From Nonomuraea pusilla (lineage in GTDB: Bacteria; Actinomycetota; Actinomycetes; Streptosporangiales; Streptosporangiaceae): DNA of 64,000 bases. Within the stretch, counting starts at the first letter, position 1; each line of letters starts with the position of its first letter. Made by a program: the position numbers and the translations under genes. Positions 52,488-61,351 of the stretch are shown here, one piece after another. The DNA lies in NCBI RefSeq assembly GCF_900109355.1, contig NZ_FOBF01000020.1, positions 67,387 through 131,386 on the forward strand, written 5' to 3'. Below the pieces are notes generated by a model. That model was not told where the DNA came from. It saw only the letters and a program-made list of their open reading frames with translations, and ran no database searches.

Positions 52488-52513
52488 CTAGGAACCCGCT
52501 TGGACGGCCTGGA
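52488..52513. promoter_or_regulatory. Direct repeats in the GNAT/FAD-oxidase divergent promoter
   Basis: CTAGGA (52488-52493), CTTGGA (52499-52504) and CCTGGA (52508-52513) lie in tandem, the first two 11 bases apart, about 50-70 bases before the FAD-oxidase start. The spacing and sequence resemble the CTTGGA set at 47774-47808. They are a candidate binding site for the AfsR-like protein encoded alongside. Confidence 0.4.
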
Positions 52514-52559
52514 ACCGCGCTGCAGCGACGCCCAAGCGCCGGATGCGACAACTGACCGC

Positions 52560-53975
52560 ATGGACAACACCATGAACACCCCGATCTCCCCCCTCGACGT
52601 GCTGCGCGGCGAGGTCGCGGGCGCCGTCCTCGCGCCCGGGGAGGCCGGGTTCGAGGAGGAGGCCGCCGGATTCAACCTCGCCGTACGGCACCGGCCCGCC
52701 CTGATCGTCGCCGCCGCCCGCGCCGAGGACGTGGCCGCCGCCGTCCGGTACGCCCGCGCCCACGGGCTGCCGGTCGCCGTCCAGGCCACCGGGCACGGCG
52801 CCGTCCAGGCGGCCGACGGGGCGCTGCTCGTCAGCACGCGCGCCATGCGCGACGTCGGCGTCGACCCGACGGGCCGCACCGCGACCGTCGCCGCCGGCTG
52901 CGTCTGGTCGGACGTCATCGCGGCCGCCGCGCCGTACGGGCTGGCCCCGCTGTGCGGGGCGGCGACCGGCGTCGGCGTCGTCGGCTTCACGCTGGGCGGC
53001 GGCATCGGCCCGATCTCCAGGACGTTCGGCTTCGCCGCCGACCACGTCCGCCGCATCACCGTGGTGACCGGCGACGGCGTGACGCGCACCGTGGACGCGG
53101 CGACCGAGCCCGACCTGTTCTGGGCGCTGCGCGGCGGCAAGGGCGGCTTCGGCGTCGTCACCTCGATCACCGTGGACCTGCTCCCCCTGACCCAGCTCTA
53201 CGCCGGCGGGCTCTACTACGCCGCCGAGGACGCCGCGCCGGTGCTGCACGCCTACCGCGAGTGGGCGGCCACGCTGCCCGAGTCGGTCACGACCTCGGTG
53301 GCGATGCTGCGCCTGCCTCCGCTGCCCGAGCTGCCCCCGCAGCTGCGCGGCCGCTTCACCGTGCACCTGCGCTTCGCCCACGTCGGCGCCGCCCAGGAGG
53401 GCGAGGCCCTGCTCGCGCCCATGCGAGCCGTGGCCGAGCCCGTCCTCGACGCCGTCGGGACGATCCCGTACGCGGCGGTCGACTCCATCCACCGCGACCC
53501 CGTGGACCCGCTGCCGGTGACCGCCGAGCACGGCATGCTCCTGCGCGACCTGACCGCCGAGACCGTGGACGCGCTGCTCGCCGCCGCCGGGCCGCAGGCG
53601 CAGGTGCCGCTCGCCATGGTGGAGCTGCGCCAGCTCGGCGGCGCCCTGGCCCGCGAGCCGAAGGAGCCGAACGCCGTCGGCGGGCGCGACGGGGCGTTCT
53701 CCCTGCTGGTGCTGGGCGCGCCCGTGCCCGAGCTGATGGAGACCGCCGTCCCCGCCGCCGTGCGGGCGGTGGCCGACGCGGCCGCCCCCTGGTGGACGGG
53801 CGGGGCGCTGCTGAACTTCCAGGGCGGCGCGCTCGCCCCCCAGCGGATCGCCCGCGTCTGGCAGGAGGAGACGCTGGTGCGGCTGTCCAGGCTGCGCGAC
53901 GTCTACGACCCGGCGGACCTGTTCCGCTTCGGCCACGTCGTGCCGCGCCTGCCGCAGGTCACCCGGTCGCACTGA
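52560..53975 (+). CDS. FAD-linked (berberine-bridge-type) oxidoreductase
   Basis: A 471-residue flavoprotein. The N-terminal PCMH-type FAD domain has LPVAVQATGHGAVQ with the histidine used for covalent FAD attachment in this family, TVAAGCVWSDVI and GFTLGGGIGPISRTFGFAADHV. The substrate domain follows, and the C-terminal BBE motif is DVYDPADLFRFGHVVP. Cys-linked second FAD attachment is uncertain: a cysteine is present in LCGAATGVGVV but its spacing is unusual. Family members oxidise alcohols, sugars or alkaloid-like metabolites. The ATG at 52560 is chosen; the frame opens earlier without support. It is divergent from the GNAT-AfsR pair, with tandem CTTGGA-like repeats in the shared promoter. 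Confidence 0.86.
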   Translation: MDNTMNTPISPLDVLRGEVAGAVLAPGEAGFEEEAAGFNLAVRHRPALIVAAARAEDVAAAVRYARAHGLPVAVQATGHGAVQAADGALLVSTRAMRDVGVDPTGRTATVAAGCVWSDVIAAAAPYGLAPLCGAATGVGVVGFTLGGGIGPISRTFGFAADHVRRITVVTGDGVTRTVDAATEPDLFWALRGGKGGFGVVTSITVDLLPLTQLYAGGLYYAAEDAAPVLHAYREWAATLPESVTTSVAMLRLPPLPELPPQLRGRFTVHLRFAHVGAAQEGEALLAPMRAVAEPVLDAVGTIPYAAVDSIHRDPVDPLPVTAEHGMLLRDLTAETVDALLAAAGPQAQVPLAMVELRQLGGALAREPKEPNAVGGRDGAFSLLVLGAPVPELMETAVPAAVRAVADAAAPWWTGGALLNFQGGALAPQRIARVWQEETLVRLSRLRDVYDPADLFRFGHVVPRLPQVTRSH

Positions 53976-54085
53976 ACGCGCGGCTCGCGGAGCGGGGAGT
54001 GGTCATCGGGCGCGGCTTCGTCGGACACTACATGACAGGTCCCGACAGCCCCGGCCCCGGCCGGGGCCACGACAGGAGCACGCAC

Positions 54086-54709
54086 GTGGACACCGACACC
54101 GCCCTCGCCTGGGTACGCGCCATCGCCGAGTCCGTCGCCGCGCACGCCGACCAGCTCACGCGGCTCGACGCGGCGATCGGCGACGCCGACCACGGCATCA
54201 ACATGCGGCGCGGCTTCACCGCCGTCGTCGCCGCCCTGGACGCCGCGCGGTGGAGCACGGTCGGCGAGGTGCTGACGAAGACGGGGACGACGCTGGTGTC
54301 GACCGTCGGCGGCGCGTCCGGCCCCCTGTACGGCTCGGCGTTCCGCGCGGCGGGCAAGGCGCTCGCCTCCCCCGAGGTCAGCCCCGAGGAGCTGCTCGCC
54401 GGCCTCACCGCCGGCCTGGAGGCCGTGCAGCGCCTCGGCACGGCCGAGCCCGGCGACAAGACGATCGTCGACGCCTACCGCCCGGCCCTGGACGCGTTCG
54501 AGGCGGCGCTGCGCGACGGCGCCGACCTGGCGGGCGCGGCGCGGGCGGCGGCCGACGGCGCCGAGGCGGGCATGCGGGACACGACCCCGATGGTGGCCCG
54601 CAAGGGCCGCGCCTCCTACCTGGGCCCCCGCAGCCAGGGACACCAGGACCCGGGGGCGACGTCCACGGCGCTCATCTTCCGCGCCCTGGCGGAGGTGGCG
54701 GACCGGTGA
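54086..54709 (+). CDS. dhaL: DhaL-type dihydroxyacetone kinase subunit, orphan
   Basis: A 207-residue ADP-binding subunit of the phosphotransferase-type dihydroxyacetone kinase. It shows LDAAIGDADHGINMRRGF, the Asp and His metal/phosphate loop of DhaL, then STVGGASGPLYGSAF, PGDKTIVDAYRPAL, GMRDTTPMVARKGRASYLG and GATSTALIFRAL. DhaK (substrate) and DhaM (phosphate donor) genes, usually adjacent, are absent here. It may pair with a distant DhaK or serve a different kinase role. The GTG at 54086 has AGGAG about 7 bases upstream. Its last 38 bases overlap the antisense acyltransferase gene. Confidence 0.86.
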   Translation: MDTDTALAWVRAIAESVAAHADQLTRLDAAIGDADHGINMRRGFTAVVAALDAARWSTVGEVLTKTGTTLVSTVGGASGPLYGSAFRAAGKALASPEVSPEELLAGLTAGLEAVQRLGTAEPGDKTIVDAYRPALDAFEAALRDGADLAGAARAAADGAEAGMRDTTPMVARKGRASYLGPRSQGHQDPGATSTALIFRALAEVADR

Positions 54710-55859
54710 CCTCGGAGCCTGCGGAGGCGACCGGGCGCGTTCCCCGCCCGCCGGACGCCGCCCGCGCGAGCCGCCTGCCGAGGCGCTGCGCGGGCGCCTC
54801 GATCAGCCGGTGCGTCAGGTACGCGAGCGGCACCAGCACCGCGAAGAACACTGGCAGGCTGGGGGCCAGGCGCAGCAGCAGCGGGTGCAGCAGGTAGAGC
54901 GAGAAGCTGATCACGCCCAGGTGGGCGAGCCACCGGGGGAACCTCCTGCGCCGCAGCGCGAACGCCCCGGCGAAGCAGGCGGCGGCCAGCAGCAGGGCGG
55001 GGGCCCAACCGGGATCGTCCTTGGCGGGCGCGCCGCAGACCAGCACGGCGAGCACGGCCACGACGGCGGTGCGCCACCTGATCACGCCCTGCTCCGCGCG
55101 GTGCACGGCGGTGCCGGCGAACATCGCCGCGAGGATCGTCAGCCCCTGCCAGGCGCCGATCCTGCTGCCGAGCACCACCAGCGCCAGGCCGAGCAGCCCG
55201 CCCGCGACGGCGGCGACCCGGCCGGCCGTGCCGCGCGCCAGCGCCGACGCGGCGATCGCCGCGAGCACCGCCACGCCGAGGAGCACGGCGAGGACGTCCC
55301 CGTTGACCACCGCCCTCGGCAGCAGCGGCCCGAGCGGGACGGCGGCCACCGCCAGCGCGACAGCCACCCCGGCCGACCTGCGTTCCTGCCCGACCGCGAA
55401 CAGCCCGGCCGTCATCAGGTAGAACGCCAGCTCGTACGACAGGGTCCACATGACGCCGATGACGGCGGGGACGCCGAGGAGCTCCTGCAGCATCGTCAGG
55501 TTGCCGAAGGCGACGACCGCGGGCGGGCGCCGGGCGAGGCCCGGGTTCGGGTCGAACGCGCCGTACGCGGCCAGCAGGAGCGCCAGGGCGAGCGCGGCGG
55601 CCAGCAGGGGCAGCAGGCGGAAGGCGCGGCCGGTCCAGAAGGCGCGCACGTCGCGCCCGCGCTCCAGCGAGGCGGGGATGATGTAGCCGCTGACCAGGAA
55701 GAAGACGAACACGCCCCAGGTCCCGACGTCGATCCTGCTGTCGACGTGGGCCCAGACGTCGGGGATGAACGTCCAGGCGGAGTGGTGCAGCGCGACGGCC
55801 AGCGCGGCCGGCCCGCGCAGGGCGTCCAGCCAGGCCAGCCGGGAAGCAGTCGGGGCCAT
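54672..55859 (-). CDS. Acyltransferase 3-family membrane protein
   Basis: A 395-residue integral membrane protein with about ten helices and the acyltransferase 3 hallmarks RLAWLDALRGPAALAVALHHSAW (with the active-site His), VGTWGVFVFFLVSGYII and the C-terminal GVISFSLYLLHPLLLRLAP. It should O-acylate a sugar, lipid or wall polymer. The gene ends antisense within the dhaL coding sequence (38-base overlap). The ATG at 55859 starts the protein; the frame beyond belongs to the next upstream gene. It resembles in family, but not closely in sequence, the acyltransferase at 15765. Confidence 0.86.
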   Translation of the reverse strand: MAPTASRLAWLDALRGPAALAVALHHSAWTFIPDVWAHVDSRIDVGTWGVFVFFLVSGYIIPASLERGRDVRAFWTGRAFRLLPLLAAALALALLLAAYGAFDPNPGLARRPPAVVAFGNLTMLQELLGVPAVIGVMWTLSYELAFYLMTAGLFAVGQERRSAGVAVALAVAAVPLGPLLPRAVVNGDVLAVLLGVAVLAAIAASALARGTAGRVAAVAGGLLGLALVVLGSRIGAWQGLTILAAMFAGTAVHRAEQGVIRWRTAVVAVLAVLVCGAPAKDDPGWAPALLLAAACFAGAFALRRRRFPRWLAHLGVISFSLYLLHPLLLRLAPSLPVFFAVLVPLAYLTHRLIEAPAQRLGRRLARAASGGRGTRPVASAGSEVTGPPPPPGRGR

Positions 55860-55898
55860 CCCGCCTGACCCTATGCGAACGGCTAGGCGGCTCGCCGG

Positions 55899-56939
55899 TC
55901 ATCCCCTGCTGTAGGCGGCCTCGCGGAGGGCGTTGTCGAGCGCCCCGCGCGCGGCGTCCGTGACGTTCCTGTCGTACGTGACGACGACGGAGATCCCGTT
56001 GTCCCACATCGCGAAGAACGCACTGAACTCCTTCGGCGACGTGTACGGCGAGCGCCAGTCGCCGTGGTGGAACAGGTTGTAGCCGCCGTTGGTGCGGACC
56101 ACGTACACGCCGAGCGCCGGCGTGGCCCGCTGCGTGCTCGCCTTCGCCCTGATGAACGCGTGCGCCGCCGGGCTGAGCAGCCGGGCCCGCGGATCGAACG
56201 CCCTGGCGAACGTCGCGTACTCGACGGCCGAGATCTCCCAGCCGCCGAACGCGCCCATCGCCCGGGTGCCCGGCCCGATCCTCGCGCCCGCCGCCCCGCG
56301 CGGAGCGAGCGCCTTCCGCCTGCAGTACGTCTCGTACGGCTCACCGGTGATCGACTGGATGGCCAGGCCGAGCATCGCGTAGTTGATGTTGTTGTAGTGC
56401 TCGCCTGAGGGGCCGAGCGGCTTGGACAGGGCCGTTCGGACGAGCGTCCTGTCGGAGGAGGCGGCGTTCGGCACGCCCTTGAGCCCGTCCTGCGTCGGGT
56501 CGTAGGTGATGCGGCTGGTGTGCCGTAAGAGCTGCTCGATGGTGATCCCGCCGATGATCCTGGTCCGCCAGCGGCCGACGGCGTACTGGAAGCTGCGCGG
56601 CAGCGAGCGCAGCGGCGTGTCGAACCGCAGCCGTCCCTCGTCGATGAGCGACATCACGCACACCGCGGTGATCGCCTTCGACAGCGAGGCCACGTTCCTG
56701 GGCGTCTCCGCGGAGATCTGGTTGTAGCCGTACGAGCCGGCCAGCTCGTTGTCGCGCATGACCGCGAGCCCGGCGCTGGTCACGCCGTTGGCGGTCATCC
56801 ACTTCCTGAGCGCGGCGTTGACGCGGTCCTGGACGTCGGCGGCGCCCGCGGCGGCCGGCGGGGGCGCCCACAGCGCCAGCGCCACCACTCCCGACAGGAC
56901 CACCGCCACCGCGCGCCTGGCCTCGACGATCAGGGTCAT
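55899..56939 (-). CDS. Secreted serine beta-lactamase-family hydrolase
   Basis: A 346-residue class C beta-lactamase/DD-peptidase-fold protein. A signal peptide (VVLSGVVALALWAPPPAAAGA) precedes the active-site S85-x-x-K88 in NVASLSKAITAV, a YNN-type second motif in EHYNNINYAMLG, and HxG in NLFHHGDWRSP in place of KTG. The pattern suits esterases and D-amino-acid hydrolases more than true penicillinases, so resistance cannot be assumed. The ATG at 56939 is the start. It is 39 bases upstream of the acyltransferase on the same strand, and the two may be co-transcribed. Confidence 0.87.
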   Translation of the reverse strand: MTLIVEARRAVAVVLSGVVALALWAPPPAAAGAADVQDRVNAALRKWMTANGVTSAGLAVMRDNELAGSYGYNQISAETPRNVASLSKAITAVCVMSLIDEGRLRFDTPLRSLPRSFQYAVGRWRTRIIGGITIEQLLRHTSRITYDPTQDGLKGVPNAASSDRTLVRTALSKPLGPSGEHYNNINYAMLGLAIQSITGEPYETYCRRKALAPRGAAGARIGPGTRAMGAFGGWEISAVEYATFARAFDPRARLLSPAAHAFIRAKASTQRATPALGVYVVRTNGGYNLFHHGDWRSPYTSPKEFSAFFAMWDNGISVVVTYDRNVTDAARGALDNALREAAYSRG

Positions 56940-57050
56940 GGCCCCGCCCTCCCGCTCCGCAGGTCTCCTCCAGAGGTACCCCGGGGCGGGGAGGGCGGCA
57001 AGGCCCTGGCCGTGTCCGGCAGCGGCCGGCCGTCCTGCCGGCGCGGCGGC

Positions 57051-58391
<1,341 letters not shown>

Positions 58392-58476
58392 CGTGCTCCT
58401 TCTCACCCACCGGCCCGTGTGGCCTCACCGTCACCCTACGAGTGCGTGAGGAGAGCGCTCCCTCCGGGGGGCGCCG

Positions 58477-59013
58477 TCAGCCTGTGACGTCGAGTTCGGC
58501 GCGCATCCCCGCGGCGTAGTGGCCGGGGAAGTTGCAGATCACCTCGTACTTTCCGGGACGCAGCGTGAGCGTGGTCCAGCCGGCCGAGCCCGGCGCGATG
58601 CCCTCGCCCTCGCCCTTGCCGCAGTTCTTCGACGCCTCCCCCACGCTGCCGGTCTCGCTCGCCCGGCTGTCGGAGCCGATCGGACGCCTGCCCACGGTCT
58701 GGCCCTGCGCGAGCGGCAGGACGACGGCCTCGTGGGCGAACGTCCCGGTGTTGCGGGCGAGCAGCGACACCTGGCCCGCCTTGACCTTCGCCGGCTTCAC
58801 GGTCAGCCGCATGGTGTTCCCCGAGTCGGTCAGCGTCACGTCCACCACCTGGCTGGGCAGCGGCGGCGGCGTGCACTCCTGCGCCTGGGCCTGCTGCTGG
58901 GCCTGCCCCTGCACCTGCCCCTGCCGGGCCTCGGCCGCGGGCGCCCCCGCCACCGTCGCGGCCAGCATCGCCGCGGCCGCCGTCCCCACCAGCCGTACGT
59001 CGTGAAGCCTCAT
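58477..59013 (-). CDS. Secreted cupredoxin-domain copper protein
   Basis: A 178-residue exported protein. A signal peptide (VGTAAAAMLAATVAGAPAAEA) is followed by a Gln-rich linker with QGQ/AQA repeats and one plastocyanin-like domain. The type 1 copper ligands are in place: H94 in GTFAHEAVVL and C160, H165 and M170 in VICNFPGHYAAGM. There is no lipobox or membrane anchor, so it is a soluble extracytoplasmic electron carrier or copper binder. The ATG at 59013 (MRLHDVRLVG) is preferred to an in-frame GTG at 59031. No partner oxidase is adjacent. Confidence 0.87.
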   Translation of the reverse strand: MRLHDVRLVGTAAAAMLAATVAGAPAAEARQGQVQGQAQQQAQAQECTPPPLPSQVVDVTLTDSGNTMRLTVKPAKVKAGQVSLLARNTGTFAHEAVVLPLAQGQTVGRRPIGSDSRASETGSVGEASKNCGKGEGEGIAPGSAGWTTLTLRPGKYEVICNFPGHYAAGMRAELDVTG

Positions 59014-59117
59014 CGGACCCCACCCCCGCAACTGATCGCGTGCGTGCGCCCGCCGCCGGGCGGGCGTCCCTCGTTCCAGGCTAAGGGGAGTGCCCCCGGT
59101 GGCCCCCGGCGGTGTCG

Positions 59118-59185
59118 GCCCTGGTCAGGAGCCTCGGCTGGAGCCCTGGTCAGGAGCCTCGACTGGGGCCCTGGTCAGCCGCCTC
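59118..59185. repeat. 25-bp tandem repeat ending in the TetR stop codon
   Basis: Two nearly identical 25-bp units (59118-59142 and 59143-59167) share CCTGGTCAGGAGCCTCG, and a third, partial copy (59168-59185) overlaps the last codons and TGA stop of the TetR gene. The array seems to have grown outward from the end of that gene. Confidence 0.75.
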
Positions 59186-59795
59186 CCTCGCGCAGGGACT
59201 CCAGGCCGGCGACGAGGGCCGTCAGCCCCAGCTCGAACGCCTCCCTGGCCCGGTCGGGGTGCTCGCCCTTGAGCGCGATGGCCAGGCGCGGCACCGTGTC
59301 GCCCTGCGCGGCCGGGTCGATCATGACGGTGGGCGCGACGAGGTCGAGCGCGGAGCCCAGCGTGAACGACTCGATGGCGGTGAACACGGCCACCACCCGG
59401 TCGGTGGGCCAGCCGGCCTCCTCCAGCAGCACGACCGCCCGCTCGTACATGGCGAGCGTGAGCGGCGACCTGATCGTGGTGGTGGCGAACAGCCTGATCG
59501 TGTTCGGGTGCCTGGCGAAGGCTGCCAGGTAGGAGCGGGCCCAGACGGCGATGGCCTCGCGCCACGGGCCGCGGCCCAGGGCGTCGATGTCGATCTCCAT
59601 GACGACCAGCTCGCGGACGCCCTCGACGATCTCGTCCCGTCCCGCGACGTGGTTGTAGAGCGACGCGGCCTGCACGCCGAGCCGGGCGGCTAACCGCGTG
59701 ACCGTCAGCGCCTCGGCGCCCTCCTCGTCGATCAGCCGCAGCGCCTCGGCGAAGATGCGCTCCCTGCTCAGAATCGGCCGCTGCGGCCTGCCCAC
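59175..59795 (-). CDS. TetR-family transcriptional repressor
   Basis: A 206-residue regulator. The N-terminal helix-turn-helix is RIFAEALRLIDEEGAEALTVTRLAARLGVQAASLYNHVAGRDEIVEGV, and a helical ligand domain with a TetR_C-like pattern follows. The start is the GTG at 59795 with GGGAGAG upstream; the frame continues to 59825 without support. It is divergent from an amino-acid permease-amidohydrolase operon, and a clean inverted repeat (59900-59918) lies between the two starts next to the permease ribosome-binding site. It should therefore repress that operon until its ligand, probably the transported amide or amino acid, is present. Confidence 0.9.
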   Translation of the reverse strand: MGRPQRPILSRERIFAEALRLIDEEGAEALTVTRLAARLGVQAASLYNHVAGRDEIVEGVRELVVMEIDIDALGRGPWREAIAVWARSYLAAFARHPNTIRLFATTTIRSPLTLAMYERAVVLLEEAGWPTDRVVAVFTAIESFTLGSALDLVAPTVMIDPAAQGDTVPRLAIALKGEHPDRAREAFELGLTALVAGLESLREGGG

Positions 59796-59899
59796 GAGCT
59801 CTCCCTTGTCCCGGTGCCTGAGCACACCATCCCACGCGGGGAGCCGTCGCGGAATTGCCTCTTCCCCTGCGGCGGTGCTGCGGCTATCGTCCTCCCAAC

Positions 59900-59918
59900 A
59901 AACTAAAGCACTTAGTTT
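59900..59918. promoter_or_regulatory. TetR operator before the permease gene
   Basis: AAACTAA (59900-59906), a 5-base spacer AGCAC and TTAGTTT (59912-59918) form a perfect inverted repeat in an otherwise GC-rich gap. It ends 2 bases before the permease ribosome-binding site GGAGG and 11 bases before the ATG. This is the expected binding site of the divergent TetR protein. Confidence 0.78.
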
Positions 59919-59929
59919 TTGGAGGGCCC

Positions 59930-61351
59930 ATGTCCCTGGCCCGTAACGCCATCGGCACCGCTGACCTGGTCTTCTTCGTCGTCGCAGCCGCCGCCCCCCT
60001 CACCGTCATGGCCGGTGTCGCCCCGTTCGCCATCGGCATCGGCGGCGTCGTCGCCCCCCTGGGATACCTCCTGTCCGGCATCGTCGTGGGACTGTTCGCG
60101 GCAGGGTTCACCGCCATGAGCGCCCACGTGCGCAACGCCGGCGCCTTCTACGCCTACATCGGCCGCGGGCTCGGCAAGGTCACCGGGCTGGGCTCCGCGT
60201 ACGTCGCCGTCATCTCCTACAACCTCATCGGCATCGGCCTCATGGCCGCCTTCGGCGTCTTCGCCAGCTCCACCGTCTCCAGCGTCTTCGGACTCGACGT
60301 CCCCTGGCAGGTCTGGACGCTGCTGTGCGTCGCCGCCGTCGGCGTCCTCGGCTACCTGAAGATCACGCTGAGCGCCCGGGTGCTGGGCGTGGCGCTGGTG
60401 CTGGAAGTGCTGATCCTGCTCGTGTTCGAAGGCGCCGTGCTGCTGCGCGGCGGCAGCGGGCTGTCGCTGGAGCCGTTCAACCCCGCCGGGCTGCTCTCCG
60501 GCGGCGCCGGCGGCATGTTCGTGCTCTCCATCGGCGCCTTCATCGGCTTCGAGGCCACCGCGATCTACGCCGAGGAGGCGCGCGACCCGCGCAGGACAGT
60601 CCCCCGCGCCACCTACGCCGCCGTCGCCTTCCTCGCCGTCTTCTACACCTTCACCGTCTGGATGATCATCAGCGCGTACGGCACCGACCAGGCCGTCGCC
60701 GTCGCCAACGGCGAGGGCGGCGCCGACATGGTGTTCACCGCGACGTCCAGGCTCGTCGGCACCCTGGCCGCCGACGTCATGCACATCCTCATCGTGACGA
60801 GCTGCTTCGCCGCCGCGCTCGCCTTCCACAACGCCTCGACCCGCTACTTCTACGCCCTCGGCCGCGAAGGCGTGCTGCCCCGCCCCCTGGCCAGGATCTC
60901 CCGCAACGGCTCCCCCGCCGTGGCCGTGGCCGTGCAGGTCGCCCTCTCGCTCGCCGTCATCGCGGCCGGCATGGCCGCTGGATCCGACCCGTACGACGTC
61001 ATCTTCCTGTGGACCAACGGCACCGGCATCATCGGCGTGATGGCCCTGCAGGCGCTCGCGGCGCTCGCCGTGGTCGTCTTCTTCAGGAAGGACTCCCGCG
61101 GGTACGGCTTCGGCCGCGTCATCGCGGCGCCGTTCGCCGCGTTCCTCGCGCTCGGCGTGATGATCGTCCTGGTGATCAAGAACTTCGACCTGCTCACCGC
61201 CGCGTCGCCCGCCGTCAACACGCTGCTCATCCTGCCCGTGCCCGTCGTCTTCGCGATCGGCGCCGCGCTCGCCTGGCGCATCCGCCGCCGCGACTCCGCC
61301 CGCTACGCCCTGCTCACCACCATCGACGTGGAGGAGACCGCCCATGCCTGA
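59930..61351 (+). CDS. APC-family amino-acid permease
   Basis: A 473-residue inner-membrane transporter with about twelve helices. Family marks are the first-helix motif ADLVFFVVAAAAPLTVMAGVAPFAIGIG, GFEATAIYAEEARDPRRTVPRATY (the conserved acidic loop after helix 6) and HNASTRYFYALGREGVLPRP. The specificity cannot be read from sequence. It is preceded by the ribosome-binding site GGAGG and a TetR operator, and the next gene, an amidohydrolase, starts 8 bases before its stop. The two therefore form one uptake-and-hydrolysis unit. Confidence 0.9.
   Translation: MSLARNAIGTADLVFFVVAAAAPLTVMAGVAPFAIGIGGVVAPLGYLLSGIVVGLFAAGFTAMSAHVRNAGAFYAYIGRGLGKVTGLGSAYVAVISYNLIGIGLMAAFGVFASSTVSSVFGLDVPWQVWTLLCVAAVGVLGYLKITLSARVLGVALVLEVLILLVFEGAVLLRGGSGLSLEPFNPAGLLSGGAGGMFVLSIGAFIGFEATAIYAEEARDPRRTVPRATYAAVAFLAVFYTFTVWMIISAYGTDQAVAVANGEGGADMVFTATSRLVGTLAADVMHILIVTSCFAAALAFHNASTRYFYALGREGVLPRPLARISRNGSPAVAVAVQVALSLAVIAAGMAAGSDPYDVIFLWTNGTGIIGVMALQALAALAVVVFFRKDSRGYGFGRVIAAPFAAFLALGVMIVLVIKNFDLLTAASPAVNTLLILPVPVVFAIGAALAWRIRRRDSARYALLTTIDVEETAHA

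Noticed and set aside
55899..56939. Beta-lactam resistance gene
   Set aside because: SxxK is present, but the third motif is HxG instead of KTG. The family is broad and includes esterases and peptidases.
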